Positions 35,457-42,927 of a stretch of 64,000 bases of DNA are shown one piece after another. This stretch comes from Planctomycetota bacterium. GTDB lineage: Bacteria > Planctomycetota > UBA1135 > UBA2386. Made by a program: the position numbers and the translations under genes. The stretch covers positions 20,412 to 84,411 of the forward strand of contig JAJFFD010000129.1 in the NCBI GenBank assembly GCA_021776805.1, written 5' to 3'. The notes below the pieces were generated by a model. The model was not told the DNA's origin and searched no databases. It saw only the letters and a program-made list of their open reading frames with translations. Each line of letters begins with the position of its first letter. Positions within the stretch are counted from its first letter, which is position 1.

Positions 35457-37211
35457 ATGACCCACCTTCTGCTGAGCATCCTGGCCCTGGCGCTGGGACC
35501 CGTATTCGTGGCCCTCGCCAAGCGGCTACGCTCTACGGCCACCGCCCTCGACGCCTTTGTGCTAGTCGCTGTCGGCGGCCTGGTCCTGCTACATATTCTC
35601 CCTGAGAGCATCCGGCAGGGTGGCTGGCCGGCCCTGGCCTGTGGCCTGGTGGGCTTCTTTGCCCCGGTCCTCACGGACAGGCTCTTCCGCCCCGGTACGA
35701 AGGGCGTCCTCGGGGTCGTCCTGATTCTTGCGCTCACCGGACTCGCGGCCCACTCGGTCCTTGACGGTATCGGTCTCACCGTTGAGGACGCCGCCGGCCA
35801 TGAGCACGAGCTCCTGGCCTGGGCGATCATCCTCCATCGCCTACCAGTGGGTATCGGGATCTGGTGGATCGTCCCGCGCACCCTCGGACGCAGCGCGGCC
35901 ATCATGGCCACCCTGGTCTGCATTCTCGGCACGATCTTCGGCTGGGCCATCGGCGAGCAAAGCCTCCCGGAAGCGCCACGCAGCTTCCTTGCCCTCTACC
36001 AAGCCTTCCTCGGCGGTTCGCTCCTGCACGTGGTGAGTCATGCGCACGTTCCGCCCCCTGAGGTAGAAAAGCGTTCCAGCTGGCAGCTCGCCTCCACCCT
36101 GGGTGCCCTCTGTGCAGCCCTGGCCCTCGCCTTCATAGTTCACGACCACGCCCCAAACCTGGCAAACTCTGGCGAGATCTTCCTCGATCTGGCCCGGGAA
36201 AGCGCCCCGGCCCTCCTCCTCGCCTATCTCCTGGTCGGCTTCAGCGACCAGCTCCTCCCCTCTTCCTGGCTCTCCCGCATCGCCAAGGGTGGACGGGTAG
36301 GACAGGCCGTGCGAGGGGTGGCCATCGGCCTCCCACTGCCGATTTGTTCCTGCGGGATCGTGCCAATCTACCGCGAGCTCATCGTGCGCGGAGCCCCGAG
36401 CGCCGCTGCCCTCGCCTTCTTGATCGCCACCCCGGAACTGGAAGTCGCCGCAATCCTGCTCACCTGGCAACTCATGGGGCCTGAGCTAGCGATCACCAGG
36501 ATCGTCGCCGCCGCCCTCCTGGCTCTCTCGATTGGTCTCTTGCTCGGCAAGACCGTGGCTCAATCGACCAAGGCAGGCGAGCTCGATACTCCGCCTTCCA
36601 CCAAACAAAGCCGAAGCCCAGGTCAAGTCATCCTCGGGGCGCTGCGCTTTGGCTTCGGCTCGGCAGTGGATCACACAGCTGCGTGGATCCTGCTAGGCCT
36701 GGGCGTCTCAGCTCTGCTTCTGCCGCACATCGATCCGACCACCTGGAGCGGGACTAGCCTCGACGTGCCGATTGCAGCGGCCCTCGGCCTACCAATCTAT
36801 GTCTGCGCCTCGGGCTCGACCCCTCTGGTCGCGGTGCTGATCATGAAGGGACTTTCGCCCGGTGCAGCTCTCGCCTTCCTCCTCACCGGGCCGGCTACCA
36901 ACCTGACGACTTTCGGCATGCTGCGGCAGTTGCACGGCACGCGAACTGCCCTGGCCTTTGCTGTCGGAGTCATGCTCATCGCCTGTGGGCTAGGCTACGC
37001 AGCAGACCTGCTCCTGGCCTCGAGCGAGACCGCCCAGCAGACCCGCCTGACAGAATCGGATCACGGGTCGACCTTTGGGAACATCATGCTCGCCGCCCTC
37101 GCGGCCGTGTTCCTGTCGTCGCTCCTACGACAAGGCACCCGCCCATTCATCGAGCAGCTCTTCAGCAGTCCGGGACTGCGGTCGGATGATCACAGGCACG
37201 GCTGTGGCTAG
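35457..37211 (+). CDS. Fusion permease: ZIP-like N-terminal half plus ArsP/DUF318-like half
   Basis: A 584-residue polytopic protein. The first 200 residues look like a ZIP metal transporter (AHSVLDGIGLTVED and ILHRLPVGIGIWW, where ZIP proteins carry metal-binding His/Asp). The rest is a DUF318/ArsP-type permease with LPICSCGIVPIYREL, VCASGSTPLVAVLIMKG and LTGPATNLTTFGML; the CSCG motif is the family hallmark. The C-terminus ends DDHRHGCG, which could bind metal. The ATG at 35457 opens the first helix; the frame begins 21 codons earlier. Metal or metalloid efflux is likely; the specific ion is unknown. It diverges from rnd. Confidence 0.8.
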   Translation: MTHLLLSILALALGPVFVALAKRLRSTATALDAFVLVAVGGLVLLHILPESIRQGGWPALACGLVGFFAPVLTDRLFRPGTKGVLGVVLILALTGLAAHSVLDGIGLTVEDAAGHEHELLAWAIILHRLPVGIGIWWIVPRTLGRSAAIMATLVCILGTIFGWAIGEQSLPEAPRSFLALYQAFLGGSLLHVVSHAHVPPPEVEKRSSWQLASTLGALCAALALAFIVHDHAPNLANSGEIFLDLARESAPALLLAYLLVGFSDQLLPSSWLSRIAKGGRVGQAVRGVAIGLPLPICSCGIVPIYRELIVRGAPSAAALAFLIATPELEVAAILLTWQLMGPELAITRIVAAALLALSIGLLLGKTVAQSTKAGELDTPPSTKQSRSPGQVILGALRFGFGSAVDHTAAWILLGLGVSALLLPHIDPTTWSGTSLDVPIAAALGLPIYVCASGSTPLVAVLIMKGLSPGAALAFLLTGPATNLTTFGMLRQLHGTRTALAFAVGVMLIACGLGYAADLLLASSETAQQTRLTESDHGSTFGNIMLAALAAVFLSSLLRQGTRPFIEQLFSSPGLRSDDHRHGCG

Positions 37212-37225
37212 GGACTTCGTACGCA

Positions 37226-37270
37226 AAAGAATCTCCGGAAGCTGCTGGTTGAGGAGCACATCCGGAGATT
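37226..37270 (-). terminator. Original tRNA-Asp terminator, now separated from its gene
   Basis: A perfect 10-bp stem (AATCTCCGGA at 37230-37239 with TCCGGAGATT at 37261-37270) is followed on the minus strand by CTTTTGC. It lies 6 bases beyond the 3' CCA of the tRNA fragment in attL. Before integration it would have ended the tRNA-Asp transcript. On the plus strand no T-run follows, so it is a weaker fit as a terminator for the permease gene. Confidence 0.65.
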
Positions 37271-37276
37271 CATGAG

Positions 37277-37325
37277 TGGCGAGGACGACGGGACTTGAAC
37301 CCGCAACCACCGGATCGACAGTCCG
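37277..37325. repeat. attL: 49-bp copy of the tRNA-Asp 3' end
   Basis: Identical to 54363-54411 from the CCA end through the anticodon arm; the copies diverge at the next base on both sides. After this fragment the sequence no longer folds as tRNA, so this is the displaced 3' part. Confidence 0.92.
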
Positions 37326-37428
37326 CATCCGGTCCCTTGATCACTCGTTTTCATGACGTCTTCTAACCGCCTAGAAAGGCCTCTATGGGCCAAATTGGCG
37401 AAACCATTCCATCGGGAATTCTTGTTGA

Positions 37429-37452
37429 TGCCACACCCAAATGCCACACTTT
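37429..37452 (+). repeat. Left pair of TGCCACAC motifs (candidate integrase arm sites)
   Basis: TGCCACACCC at 37429 and TGCCACACTTT at 37442 are direct copies with 13-base spacing. They start 103 bases inside the attL core and immediately precede the integrase start. A matching pair with the same spacing is at 54238-54261. They may bind integrase or excisionase and could also autoregulate int. Confidence 0.6.
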
Positions 37453-37456
37453 CGGC

Positions 37457-38635
37457 ATGGGAACGGCAAGAAAGTCGAGATCTACGCGGCCCCGAGGACG
37501 CAAGCCCAAGGGTGCGCCCAATGTGAAAGTTGTCTGGACCACGGCCGGGTGGCGCTTCCAGGCCAACGTCCAAGTCAGGGGCGTTCGCCACTGGGGGCAG
37601 TGCTTCGTGGAGCTCGCCGACGCCGTGGCCGAGGCCAGGGACATGAAGCACCGAGGATCCCAAGTCACGGACTCGGATTGCTGCACTCTCCGGGAAGGCA
37701 TGGAAGCGGTCTTGGACGCATGCAACAACCGGAACACCCGACGCTACTACGCCGAACACTTCGAGACGATCCTGGACTACTTTGGCGAGGACGAAGGCCT
37801 GCACGAGATCGTGCCTGCGCGACTTGAAGATTTCGCGGAACAGCGTCGCCGCGAGGGGATCAGCGAAACACGGATCAACAAGAACCTGAAGGCCATCGGC
37901 AGGGTGTTCCGCCTGGCAATCAAGCGTGGCAAGTATCCGGGGGTCAACCCGATCGAACGGATCGAGTTCCGAACCGGGCAGCCCACTCTGCCTTCCTGGT
38001 ATTCCGTTGATGAAGTCGCCGAACTCCTCCGGTTCTTTGCCACCAGGGAAGAACCGACCGCCGATCGAATGCGGGACTGGTGCATCATCCTTTTCTGCAC
38101 GGGTCTTCGGCGGGAAGAGTTCGCGCAATTGCCTTCGGACTTGGACTCGGAATCGGGCGCGGGGGTCGACATGGACAGGGAAATCATCATTCCCCATGGC
38201 AAGAGGGGTCAGCGCATGATCCCGATCACGGACTCCCTCAGGCCGGCTCTCATAAGCCTCAGGGGCAAGGACTACTGTGGGTTCCTCCTCCCTGCCGGCA
38301 AGGCCAAGCCGGGAAGCAAGCGAACGGATGCCGACCGTAGGGCCGCACTCCTCGCCATGAGTTTTCGACGCTGGCGTCCGCTGTTGCCCGATAAGCTCCG
38401 GTCCCGCTTCCGCGCCCACACGTTCCGGCATAGCCTCAAGACCGCGCTGGCCAACGCAAAGTGCGAGGAACACTTCCGAGATGCGTGGCTGGGGCATTCC
38501 CGTGGGGTGCGAGGACATTACGAACACGCCCCGCTTGAACCCCTGCAGGAGGAGGCCCACAAGATCATTGATCGCAAACTGGGCTGGGTCTTCGACCCCC
38601 GAAAGCGGAAGCCGGCCAAGCGTCGGCGTCGTTAG
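37457..38635 (+). CDS. int: Tyrosine-recombinase integrase
   Basis: A 392-residue phage-type integrase. An Arg/Lys-rich N-terminus and an arm-binding-like domain precede a SAM-like core-binding region (about residues 75-165) and the catalytic domain. All core residues are visible: Arg218 in TGLRREE, His321 and Arg324 in HTFRHS, His347 in LGHSRG and the nucleophile Tyr355 in HYEHAP. The ATG at 37457 is chosen because the frame upstream (from 37385) runs through the paired TGCCACAC motifs. It sits beside attL and reads inward; its 3' end overlaps the next convergent gene by 4 bases. It should catalyse integration and excision at tRNA-Asp. Confidence 0.93.
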   Translation: MGTARKSRSTRPRGRKPKGAPNVKVVWTTAGWRFQANVQVRGVRHWGQCFVELADAVAEARDMKHRGSQVTDSDCCTLREGMEAVLDACNNRNTRRYYAEHFETILDYFGEDEGLHEIVPARLEDFAEQRRREGISETRINKNLKAIGRVFRLAIKRGKYPGVNPIERIEFRTGQPTLPSWYSVDEVAELLRFFATREEPTADRMRDWCIILFCTGLRREEFAQLPSDLDSESGAGVDMDREIIIPHGKRGQRMIPITDSLRPALISLRGKDYCGFLLPAGKAKPGSKRTDADRRAALLAMSFRRWRPLLPDKLRSRFRAHTFRHSLKTALANAKCEEHFRDAWLGHSRGVRGHYEHAPLEPLQEEAHKIIDRKLGWVFDPRKRKPAKRRRR

Positions 38636-38937
38636 CTCAGCCTGTTTTGTAGCCACTTCCGTTTCCCCCTGCCCTTTTTTTGCGGCCCCCTAACATAGCT
38701 AGCATTCATCCGGTCCTGTCGTGCCCGATCCTGCGCCTGGTCAAACCACGAGGCCATGAACCGGTCCCATTCATCGCGTGGCGTTACCCACGACTTTGGG
38801 CCTAGTTCCAGCACCCTGAACCCAGCATCCACCATGCGGTCCCTGATCTGCCCTGGGGGCAGAGGGATGGCTTTGACCTCCGGGTCTTTCCATCTCACGA
38901 ACGCGGCCGGATCAGTGATGGCCCCGATAGCGCTCAC
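38632..38937 (-). CDS. Small element protein of unknown function
   Basis: A 101-residue basic, Trp-rich protein not recognised by family. The middle reads VDAGFRVLELGPKSWVTPRDEWDRFM and the C-terminus is strongly basic (GPQKKGRGKRKW). It overlaps the Xis-like gene by 4 bases upstream and the integrase 3' end by 4 bases, so it is co-translated with the Xis-like gene. Nucleic-acid binding is possible from the charge only. Confidence 0.55.
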   Translation of the reverse strand: MSAIGAITDPAAFVRWKDPEVKAIPLPPGQIRDRMVDAGFRVLELGPKSWVTPRDEWDRFMASWFDQAQDRARQDRMNASYVRGPQKKGRGKRKWLQNRLS

Positions 38938-39143
38938 CGCTTGCCCTCGGCTGTTCTGCGCGCTGCTTGTTCTTTCAAGGCCTGCGAGACCTCGGCTAGA
39001 TCAAAGCGGACTACCTTGTGGCTGATCTTGTGGCCCGGGATGAATCCCGACCGGAACCAGCGAATGATCGTTAGGGCGGAAAGGTCTAGCTCCTCGGCCA
39101 CCCTCTCCGCACTTAGCAAGGTCTGCGTGGGTTGAGTCCCCAT
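38934..39143 (-). CDS. AlpA/excisionase-like HTH protein
   Basis: A 69-residue protein with a MerR-like HTH_17 domain: LLSAERVAEELDLSALTIIRW, then a wing-like GFIPGHKISHKVVRFDLAEV. This is the size and layout of AlpA regulators and of recombination directionality factors. Such proteins activate integrase genes or drive excision in satellites and prophages. The ATG at 39143 has a perfect GGAGG seven bases upstream; longer frames up to 39197 lack this. Position next to int supports the role. Confidence 0.8.
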   Translation of the reverse strand: MGTQPTQTLLSAERVAEELDLSALTIIRWFRSGFIPGHKISHKVVRFDLAEVSQALKEQAARRTAEGKR

Positions 39144-39150
39144 AAGTAAG

Positions 39151-39155
39151 CCTCC
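39151..39155 (-). promoter_or_regulatory. Strong ribosome-binding site of the Xis-like gene
   Basis: Minus-strand GGAGG with a 7-base spacer to the ATG at 39143. This is one of the few perfect Shine-Dalgarno sites in the window and suggests high translation of the regulator. Confidence 0.75.
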
Positions 39156-39260
39156 GGTCATGGAGACCCAAGTTGCCATAGATCTGGGGCGAAGCAACCG
39201 CGCAGATCGACCTCAGCTTCATGTTGTTTCGTGTTGTTTCATGTTTCAAACACGAAGCCA

Positions 39261-40037
39261 TCACTCCTCCACGGCTCGCTTCTGCTTCCTTGCCTTCTTC
39301 GCTTCTAGCGCCTTGACGCGCTCGACGAACTTGATGCGCTCGACCCACACTAGACCGTCCTCCCGCTTCTCATTGGGCACCTTGTCATTCAATACCCACG
39401 CACGGGCGGTCTCTCGGTGCACGCCGAACTCCACACACACTTCCACCAGCGGTTCCCACACATCTTGTGGCGGTGGATCCGCAGCCTCCTCCAGCTTCCG
39501 CCCCACAATCACCACCTCGGCCTCGAGTGCGGCGCGGACCTTGGGCAGGTCGATCTCCTGGAAGTCTTCAAGCATGAATTCTTCGGCGATCAGACCCACT
39601 GTCAGCTCGGCAATGCTGAATCGAAACATGCCCCCTAGGTAGTGGGCTAGCTCGCTACATGCAGCCAACACTGAAGCCCCGCCGAACCTTTGGCCGATCA
39701 CGTAGCCCTGGGGATTCGCAATCCCCGCCACGTCGGCTTGGTATTGATCGAAGGCCGTCACGAACTGCCGCGCCTGCCTGGCCAGCTTCGCCGCTTCGTC
39801 CTTGATCCGCGCCAGGTATCGGTTGCCGTCGTCCTGCCCATCCTGAAAGCGCTCCATTGAATGCGGCAACGCTTCCCGCATGTAGTTGATCTGATTCAAC
39901 AGATCCCCGGCCAGCTTGACTGCCAACCCCAGCTTGTGGGGCGTCAGCTTTCCCTGCTCATCCATTCGATCCATTCCCGGTTGCACCCATTCCCCGAAAG
40001 TAAGTGCCGGGGGGTGGGGCCATGGAATGGATGACAC
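39261..40037 (-). CDS. Element protein with C-terminal HTH-like segment
   Basis: A 258-residue protein starting at a GTG, family not recognised. Residues 30-180 are mostly helical and amphipathic. The C-terminal part reads LVEVCVEFGVHRETARAWVLNDKVPNEK followed by basic residues, and resembles a helix-turn-helix of the phage-regulator or terminase-small type. It lies 117 bases upstream of the Xis-like gene on the same strand. A regulatory or DNA-binding function is an inference from the C-terminus. Confidence 0.5.
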   Translation of the reverse strand: MSSIPWPHPPALTFGEWVQPGMDRMDEQGKLTPHKLGLAVKLAGDLLNQINYMREALPHSMERFQDGQDDGNRYLARIKDEAAKLARQARQFVTAFDQYQADVAGIANPQGYVIGQRFGGASVLAACSELAHYLGGMFRFSIAELTVGLIAEEFMLEDFQEIDLPKVRAALEAEVVIVGRKLEEAADPPPQDVWEPLVEVCVEFGVHRETARAWVLNDKVPNEKREDGLVWVERIKFVERVKALEAKKARKQKRAVEE

Positions 40038-40265
40038 GGCCCCGCAGGGATGGAGATCAAGCCAACCCTGTTCCCGGCGGAAAACGTATTGTCAGTTATC
40101 CGGCATGCCAAGCAACCCCGGAGATCCAGCCGATCAGTAGCCCGGCAACAAGCGCCGCCGCCACGAAGGGACCCATCTGCCATCGGGCTCGCCGCGCCGC
40201 CACTTCCGAATCGTCACCCCATGATGAATGGCGGTGGCGTAGGCGACTTGCTAGCAGATTCAGAG

Positions 40266-40598
40266 CTACAGAAGCGCCTCAAATACCCAGAAAGTGATGA
40301 AGGGTATGAGCCCCCCTGCCCACCACCGCCTCGCTTTCGCCGAATTGGCTATCTCCCCAAGAAAAACCGAGGACGCGAGTAGAAACCAAGTCATGACAAA
40401 CAGCTCTGTGACTGGAGCCCTCAAGTCTACGACTGGAGTTTCATCGATTTGGTTCATCAGGTATGCCGCTACATAGCTGAGAAAGATGGCCAGAACGTAG
40501 ACAACCACTTTCATACCCTGTGGGAACTGGCACCCGTGCAGCCATTTCGCATAGCCAGTTTCCCGCTCCCATTCCTTCGCGGTCACTTCCTCAGCCAT
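40266..40598 (-). CDS. Small membrane protein of the element
   Basis: A 110-residue protein with three predicted transmembrane helices (VVVYVLAIFLSYVAAYL, LFVMTWFLLASSVFLG and GLIPFITFWVFEALL) and a short soluble N-terminus. The ATG at 40598 (MAEEVTAKEWERETG) is preferred; the frame opens at 40670. No family is recognised. Small membrane proteins in this position of prophage-like elements are often superinfection-exclusion or defence accessories, but nothing here proves it. Positions 40038-40265 before the next gene hold no supported gene. Confidence 0.55.
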   Translation of the reverse strand: MAEEVTAKEWERETGYAKWLHGCQFPQGMKVVVYVLAIFLSYVAAYLMNQIDETPVVDLRAPVTELFVMTWFLLASSVFLGEIANSAKARRWWAGGLIPFITFWVFEALL

Positions 40599-40744
40599 CC
40601 TGGCATCATAGCAGGATGCTTGGAGCTGTGCGCGCAGCCCATCGGCAACGCACCGACGGACCACGCGCAAGCGGGAATGACTACACCGGGCCCGCCATGG
40701 AGTAGGGGAATGGGGGTGGGGATTCTGGCGGGGGAATCTGGAAG

Positions 40745-40981
40745 TTATGCGGTGATCTCCTCGCCGCCATCCTTACACCGGTCGATGTAGTCCTCGACCT
40801 CGTGCTGGGGAACGCCGGATAGGGTTTGCCAGCGGGAGGATTGCTTCTTGGAAATCTGCTCCGGTAACCCTCCGTCACCTGAGGAACACCTGCCTCTAGG
40901 CCTCACCGTCTCAGCAAGCAACGCGCCGGCTTTGCGGATGCAGTCCAATCGCGCGGCGCTTGCTTGGTTGAGTTCCTCCAA
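40745..40981 (-). CDS. Short phage protein with SKKQSSRWQ motif
   Basis: A 78-residue protein. The sequence IRKAGALLAETVRPRG, then GGLPEQISKKQSSRWQTLSG and VPQHEVEDYI resembles the N-terminal region of a phage/plasmid protein type that often precedes an MT-A70-like adenine methyltransferase. No methyltransferase is present here, so this is a short version. The KKQSSRW part probably forms a DNA-binding helix. It begins 4 bases after the stop of the 40986-41498 gene and is co-transcribed with it. Confidence 0.55.
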   Translation of the reverse strand: MEELNQASAARLDCIRKAGALLAETVRPRGRCSSGDGGLPEQISKKQSSRWQTLSGVPQHEVEDYIDRCKDGGEEITA

Positions 40982-40985
40982 TGCC

Positions 40986-41498
40986 TCAGCTCTTCATCGG
41001 TTCCCGTAGATCGGCCGCCATTTGAGGCAAGAAACGTCTCACGAGATTGGCGATCGATGCAAGGATAGCTTGTCGACGCAACGGAAGGTTGTGCTTTCGC
41101 GTGTACCGCTGAAAGCACTCCTTGATGCCATCAGCAATGACCTCAATGCTCTTTGGACTCAAGTCCGTTGCGCCCATACTTAGTCGGTGAATCCGGCCAG
41201 TTTGGTTGCCGACGATCATGCCAACAGCGCAGTTCCCGGCCGAATCCTGCACTTCCACATTACCAGTTGCCTCATTCGTCTCGTCACCACTTAGGTAGTC
41301 GAATCGAAGATGCACAATATTATTCCCCTCATCGTCAGTCCCGTAAACCGCATGTATGCCCGAGGGCACTTGCTCCAGGCTGGAAGCTACCATGTGCGTA
41401 GGCTCGCCTGGAACGCTTGCTGCCTTACTCGCTGCAAAGAGCCTGTCATCAAGGCTTAGGGCTTGTCTAGATTCCGTTGGAGGTGGTGTCGGTGTCAT
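40986..41498 (-). CDS. Partner protein of the membrane GAF-like sensor, unknown
   Basis: A 170-residue soluble protein, not recognised. Residues 45-110 look like a small beta domain (IHAVYGTDDEGNNIVHLRFDYL, then CAVGMIVGNQTGRIHRLSMG). The last 60 residues are helical and basic (CFQRYTRKHNLPLRRQAILAS). Its start overlaps the stop of the membrane GAF-like gene by 4 bases (ATGA), so the two are translationally coupled and probably work together. Base composition is less GC-rich than the chromosome, suggesting separate acquisition. Confidence 0.55.
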   Translation of the reverse strand: MTPTPPPTESRQALSLDDRLFAASKAASVPGEPTHMVASSLEQVPSGIHAVYGTDDEGNNIVHLRFDYLSGDETNEATGNVEVQDSAGNCAVGMIVGNQTGRIHRLSMGATDLSPKSIEVIADGIKECFQRYTRKHNLPLRRQAILASIANLVRRFLPQMAADLREPMKS

Positions 41499-42313
41499 GC
41501 ACGCTCCCTGATTTCTGATGGGATGGCACGCAGTAGGCGCGCTACCCAGCTTACCATAATGATGGCTCGCCTCTCGGCTCTCGTTGTTGCAGCTTGTGAA
41601 TCCTCATCCACGAGCCTATCAAACTTTGCGTTGTCAAAAATTAGCACTCCGATAGGAGGGCCGTCGGGCCTTTCAATGGGATGAGCCATGTAGTATCGAG
41701 CAGGTCGTTTCAGCGTCTTGACCTTATCTGTAGTCAGGAAGCTCTCCTCAGCGTACTTGTCCAAGTCCGATTCTGAATCAACCGTTGTGGATACGTAGGT
41801 GACCGTGCTTTCGCAATAACACTTTCCCGCGGCCCCTTCAGCCTTCCCGGTGTTCCCATCGATTCTCAGAGTTGTGCTCGACCTACTTGGGAACGCGGAT
41901 GGTCGAAGGAATACCTTCAGTACTTCTCCAGAGCCATCCGCTATTGGGACCATGACGCTGATCCGGGTATTCCTGTTGTTCGAGAAGATCGTCGCGTGAA
42001 GCCAGTCCAAGAAGTCCCTGAGTTCTTGGACTTCAGATATTCCCTTCAAGAGTCTACTGTGCTTTCTTGCTCCGTAGCCAACGAGCCCAGAAAGAGCTAG
42101 CACTGTCACGAGAACGGTAGTCAGAACGACTATCCACACTTTGGGCCCTTGGAAGCTAAGAAGGACTGAAATGGCCGTGGTTGCAACAGCTGGGAACCAC
42201 GCTCTTCCAGCAGGTCCGACGACAAAGTGTGAGTAGGTGCCTTCTTCCCAGTACGCGGACCACCTCAAGTGCCATGGGACACAGGTTAGGTGATCGATGC
42301 TGGATTTTGTCAC
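41495..42313 (-). CDS. Membrane protein with GAF-like cytoplasmic domain
   Basis: A 272-residue protein with two adjacent transmembrane helices (AWFPAVATTAISVLLSFQG and VWIVVLTTVLVTVLALSG, about residues 38-80). The C-terminal 180 residues look GAF-like: a helical entry (VQELRDFLDWLHATIF), the strands ISVMVPIADGSGEVLKVFLRP and the closing PIERPDGPPIGVLIFDNAKF, typical of the last GAF strand. No kinase or cyclase output domain follows, so output probably passes to the coupled gene at 40986. A two-gene sensor/effector module, possibly antiphage, is an inference. Confidence 0.55.
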   Translation of the reverse strand: MTKSSIDHLTCVPWHLRWSAYWEEGTYSHFVVGPAGRAWFPAVATTAISVLLSFQGPKVWIVVLTTVLVTVLALSGLVGYGARKHSRLLKGISEVQELRDFLDWLHATIFSNNRNTRISVMVPIADGSGEVLKVFLRPSAFPSRSSTTLRIDGNTGKAEGAAGKCYCESTVTYVSTTVDSESDLDKYAEESFLTTDKVKTLKRPARYYMAHPIERPDGPPIGVLIFDNAKFDRLVDEDSQAATTRAERRAIIMVSWVARLLRAIPSEIRERA

Positions 42314-42615
42314 AACGGCTGCTCCCCCACACGTTTGACTAGGAGCGTACGCGCGTGCTCCGCCTTACGGAATCCATTCCTGTCAGATTTGTGGTCATCG
42401 TCAAGTTCTGATCGGATTTCATAGCCGCTCTTCGACCCATGTCACCAAACGCGAGTCCGCTGCTGTGATGCACCCGAGCGCTTCATGTCGAGTCTCTTGG
42501 ACTTGATGAGTGCCGATTCCCGAATCCCGATGAATCGCGGCTGCTCTCTGATCTCTTGCCAGGTTTCCGTATCTCGCAGCGGCCAAACAGTGCGGCTGCC
42601 GGCACACTCAAGACT
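42314..42615. other. Stretch without a supported gene
   Basis: These 302 bases lie between the membrane GAF-like gene and the zinc-ribbon gene. A minus-strand frame at 42419-42607 encodes 62 residues with no recognisable content. The promoter of the GAF-like gene pair is expected here. I see no strong hairpin or repeat. Confidence 0.35.
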
Positions 42616-42789
42616 TCAGCGCCCGCCGTCAACGGGGTTCACCAAACCCCTCTCCACCGCCTTGAACCGCTCCCCACACGCCCTGCATCTCTGGTAGCTC
42701 ACGGCCTGGCCCTTCCACTTGCCCCTGTGTTGGGTATCAGATGATCCGCAGTCAGGGCATCTGATTGGTGTCCAGGTAACCACCTTCAC
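42616..42789 (-). CDS. Small zinc-ribbon protein resembling Ogr/Delta activators
   Basis: A 57-residue protein read from a GTG at 42789. It has two Cys pairs, Cys11-Cys14 (IRCPDCGSSDTQHR) and Cys35-Cys38 (QRCRACGERFKAVE), separated by a basic, aromatic stretch (GKWKGQAVSYQ). The spacing, the aromatic-Gln-x-Cys preceding the second pair and the closing FKxxE resemble the Ogr/Delta family, transcription activators of P2-like phages and of the satellite P4. Other zinc ribbons could look similar. It reads in the same direction as the GAF-like pair and lies divergent to the secreted protein gene. Confidence 0.55.
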   Translation of the reverse strand: MKVVTWTPIRCPDCGSSDTQHRGKWKGQAVSYQRCRACGERFKAVERGLVNPVDGGR

Positions 42790-42927
42790 CGGCCCATTGT
42801 CTGGGGTTCTCGGTTTGGCGCAATGCTGCAGCTCTCGCCCTGCCCCACGTGGTCGCTGGCACTAGGCATCCTGGAAGCACCGCCATACTCTTTCGGTCTT
42901 CGCTAGCTCAGCACCCGGAGAGTTGCC

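Noticed and set aside
40050..40382. 110-codon plus-strand frame ending near 40382
   Set aside because: It partly overlaps the small membrane protein gene, whose three hydrophobic helices are far more convincing; the plus-strand product is Pro/Arg-rich.
42419..42607. 62-codon minus-strand frame next to the zinc-ribbon gene
   Set aside because: No domain, no ribosome-binding site and odd composition.
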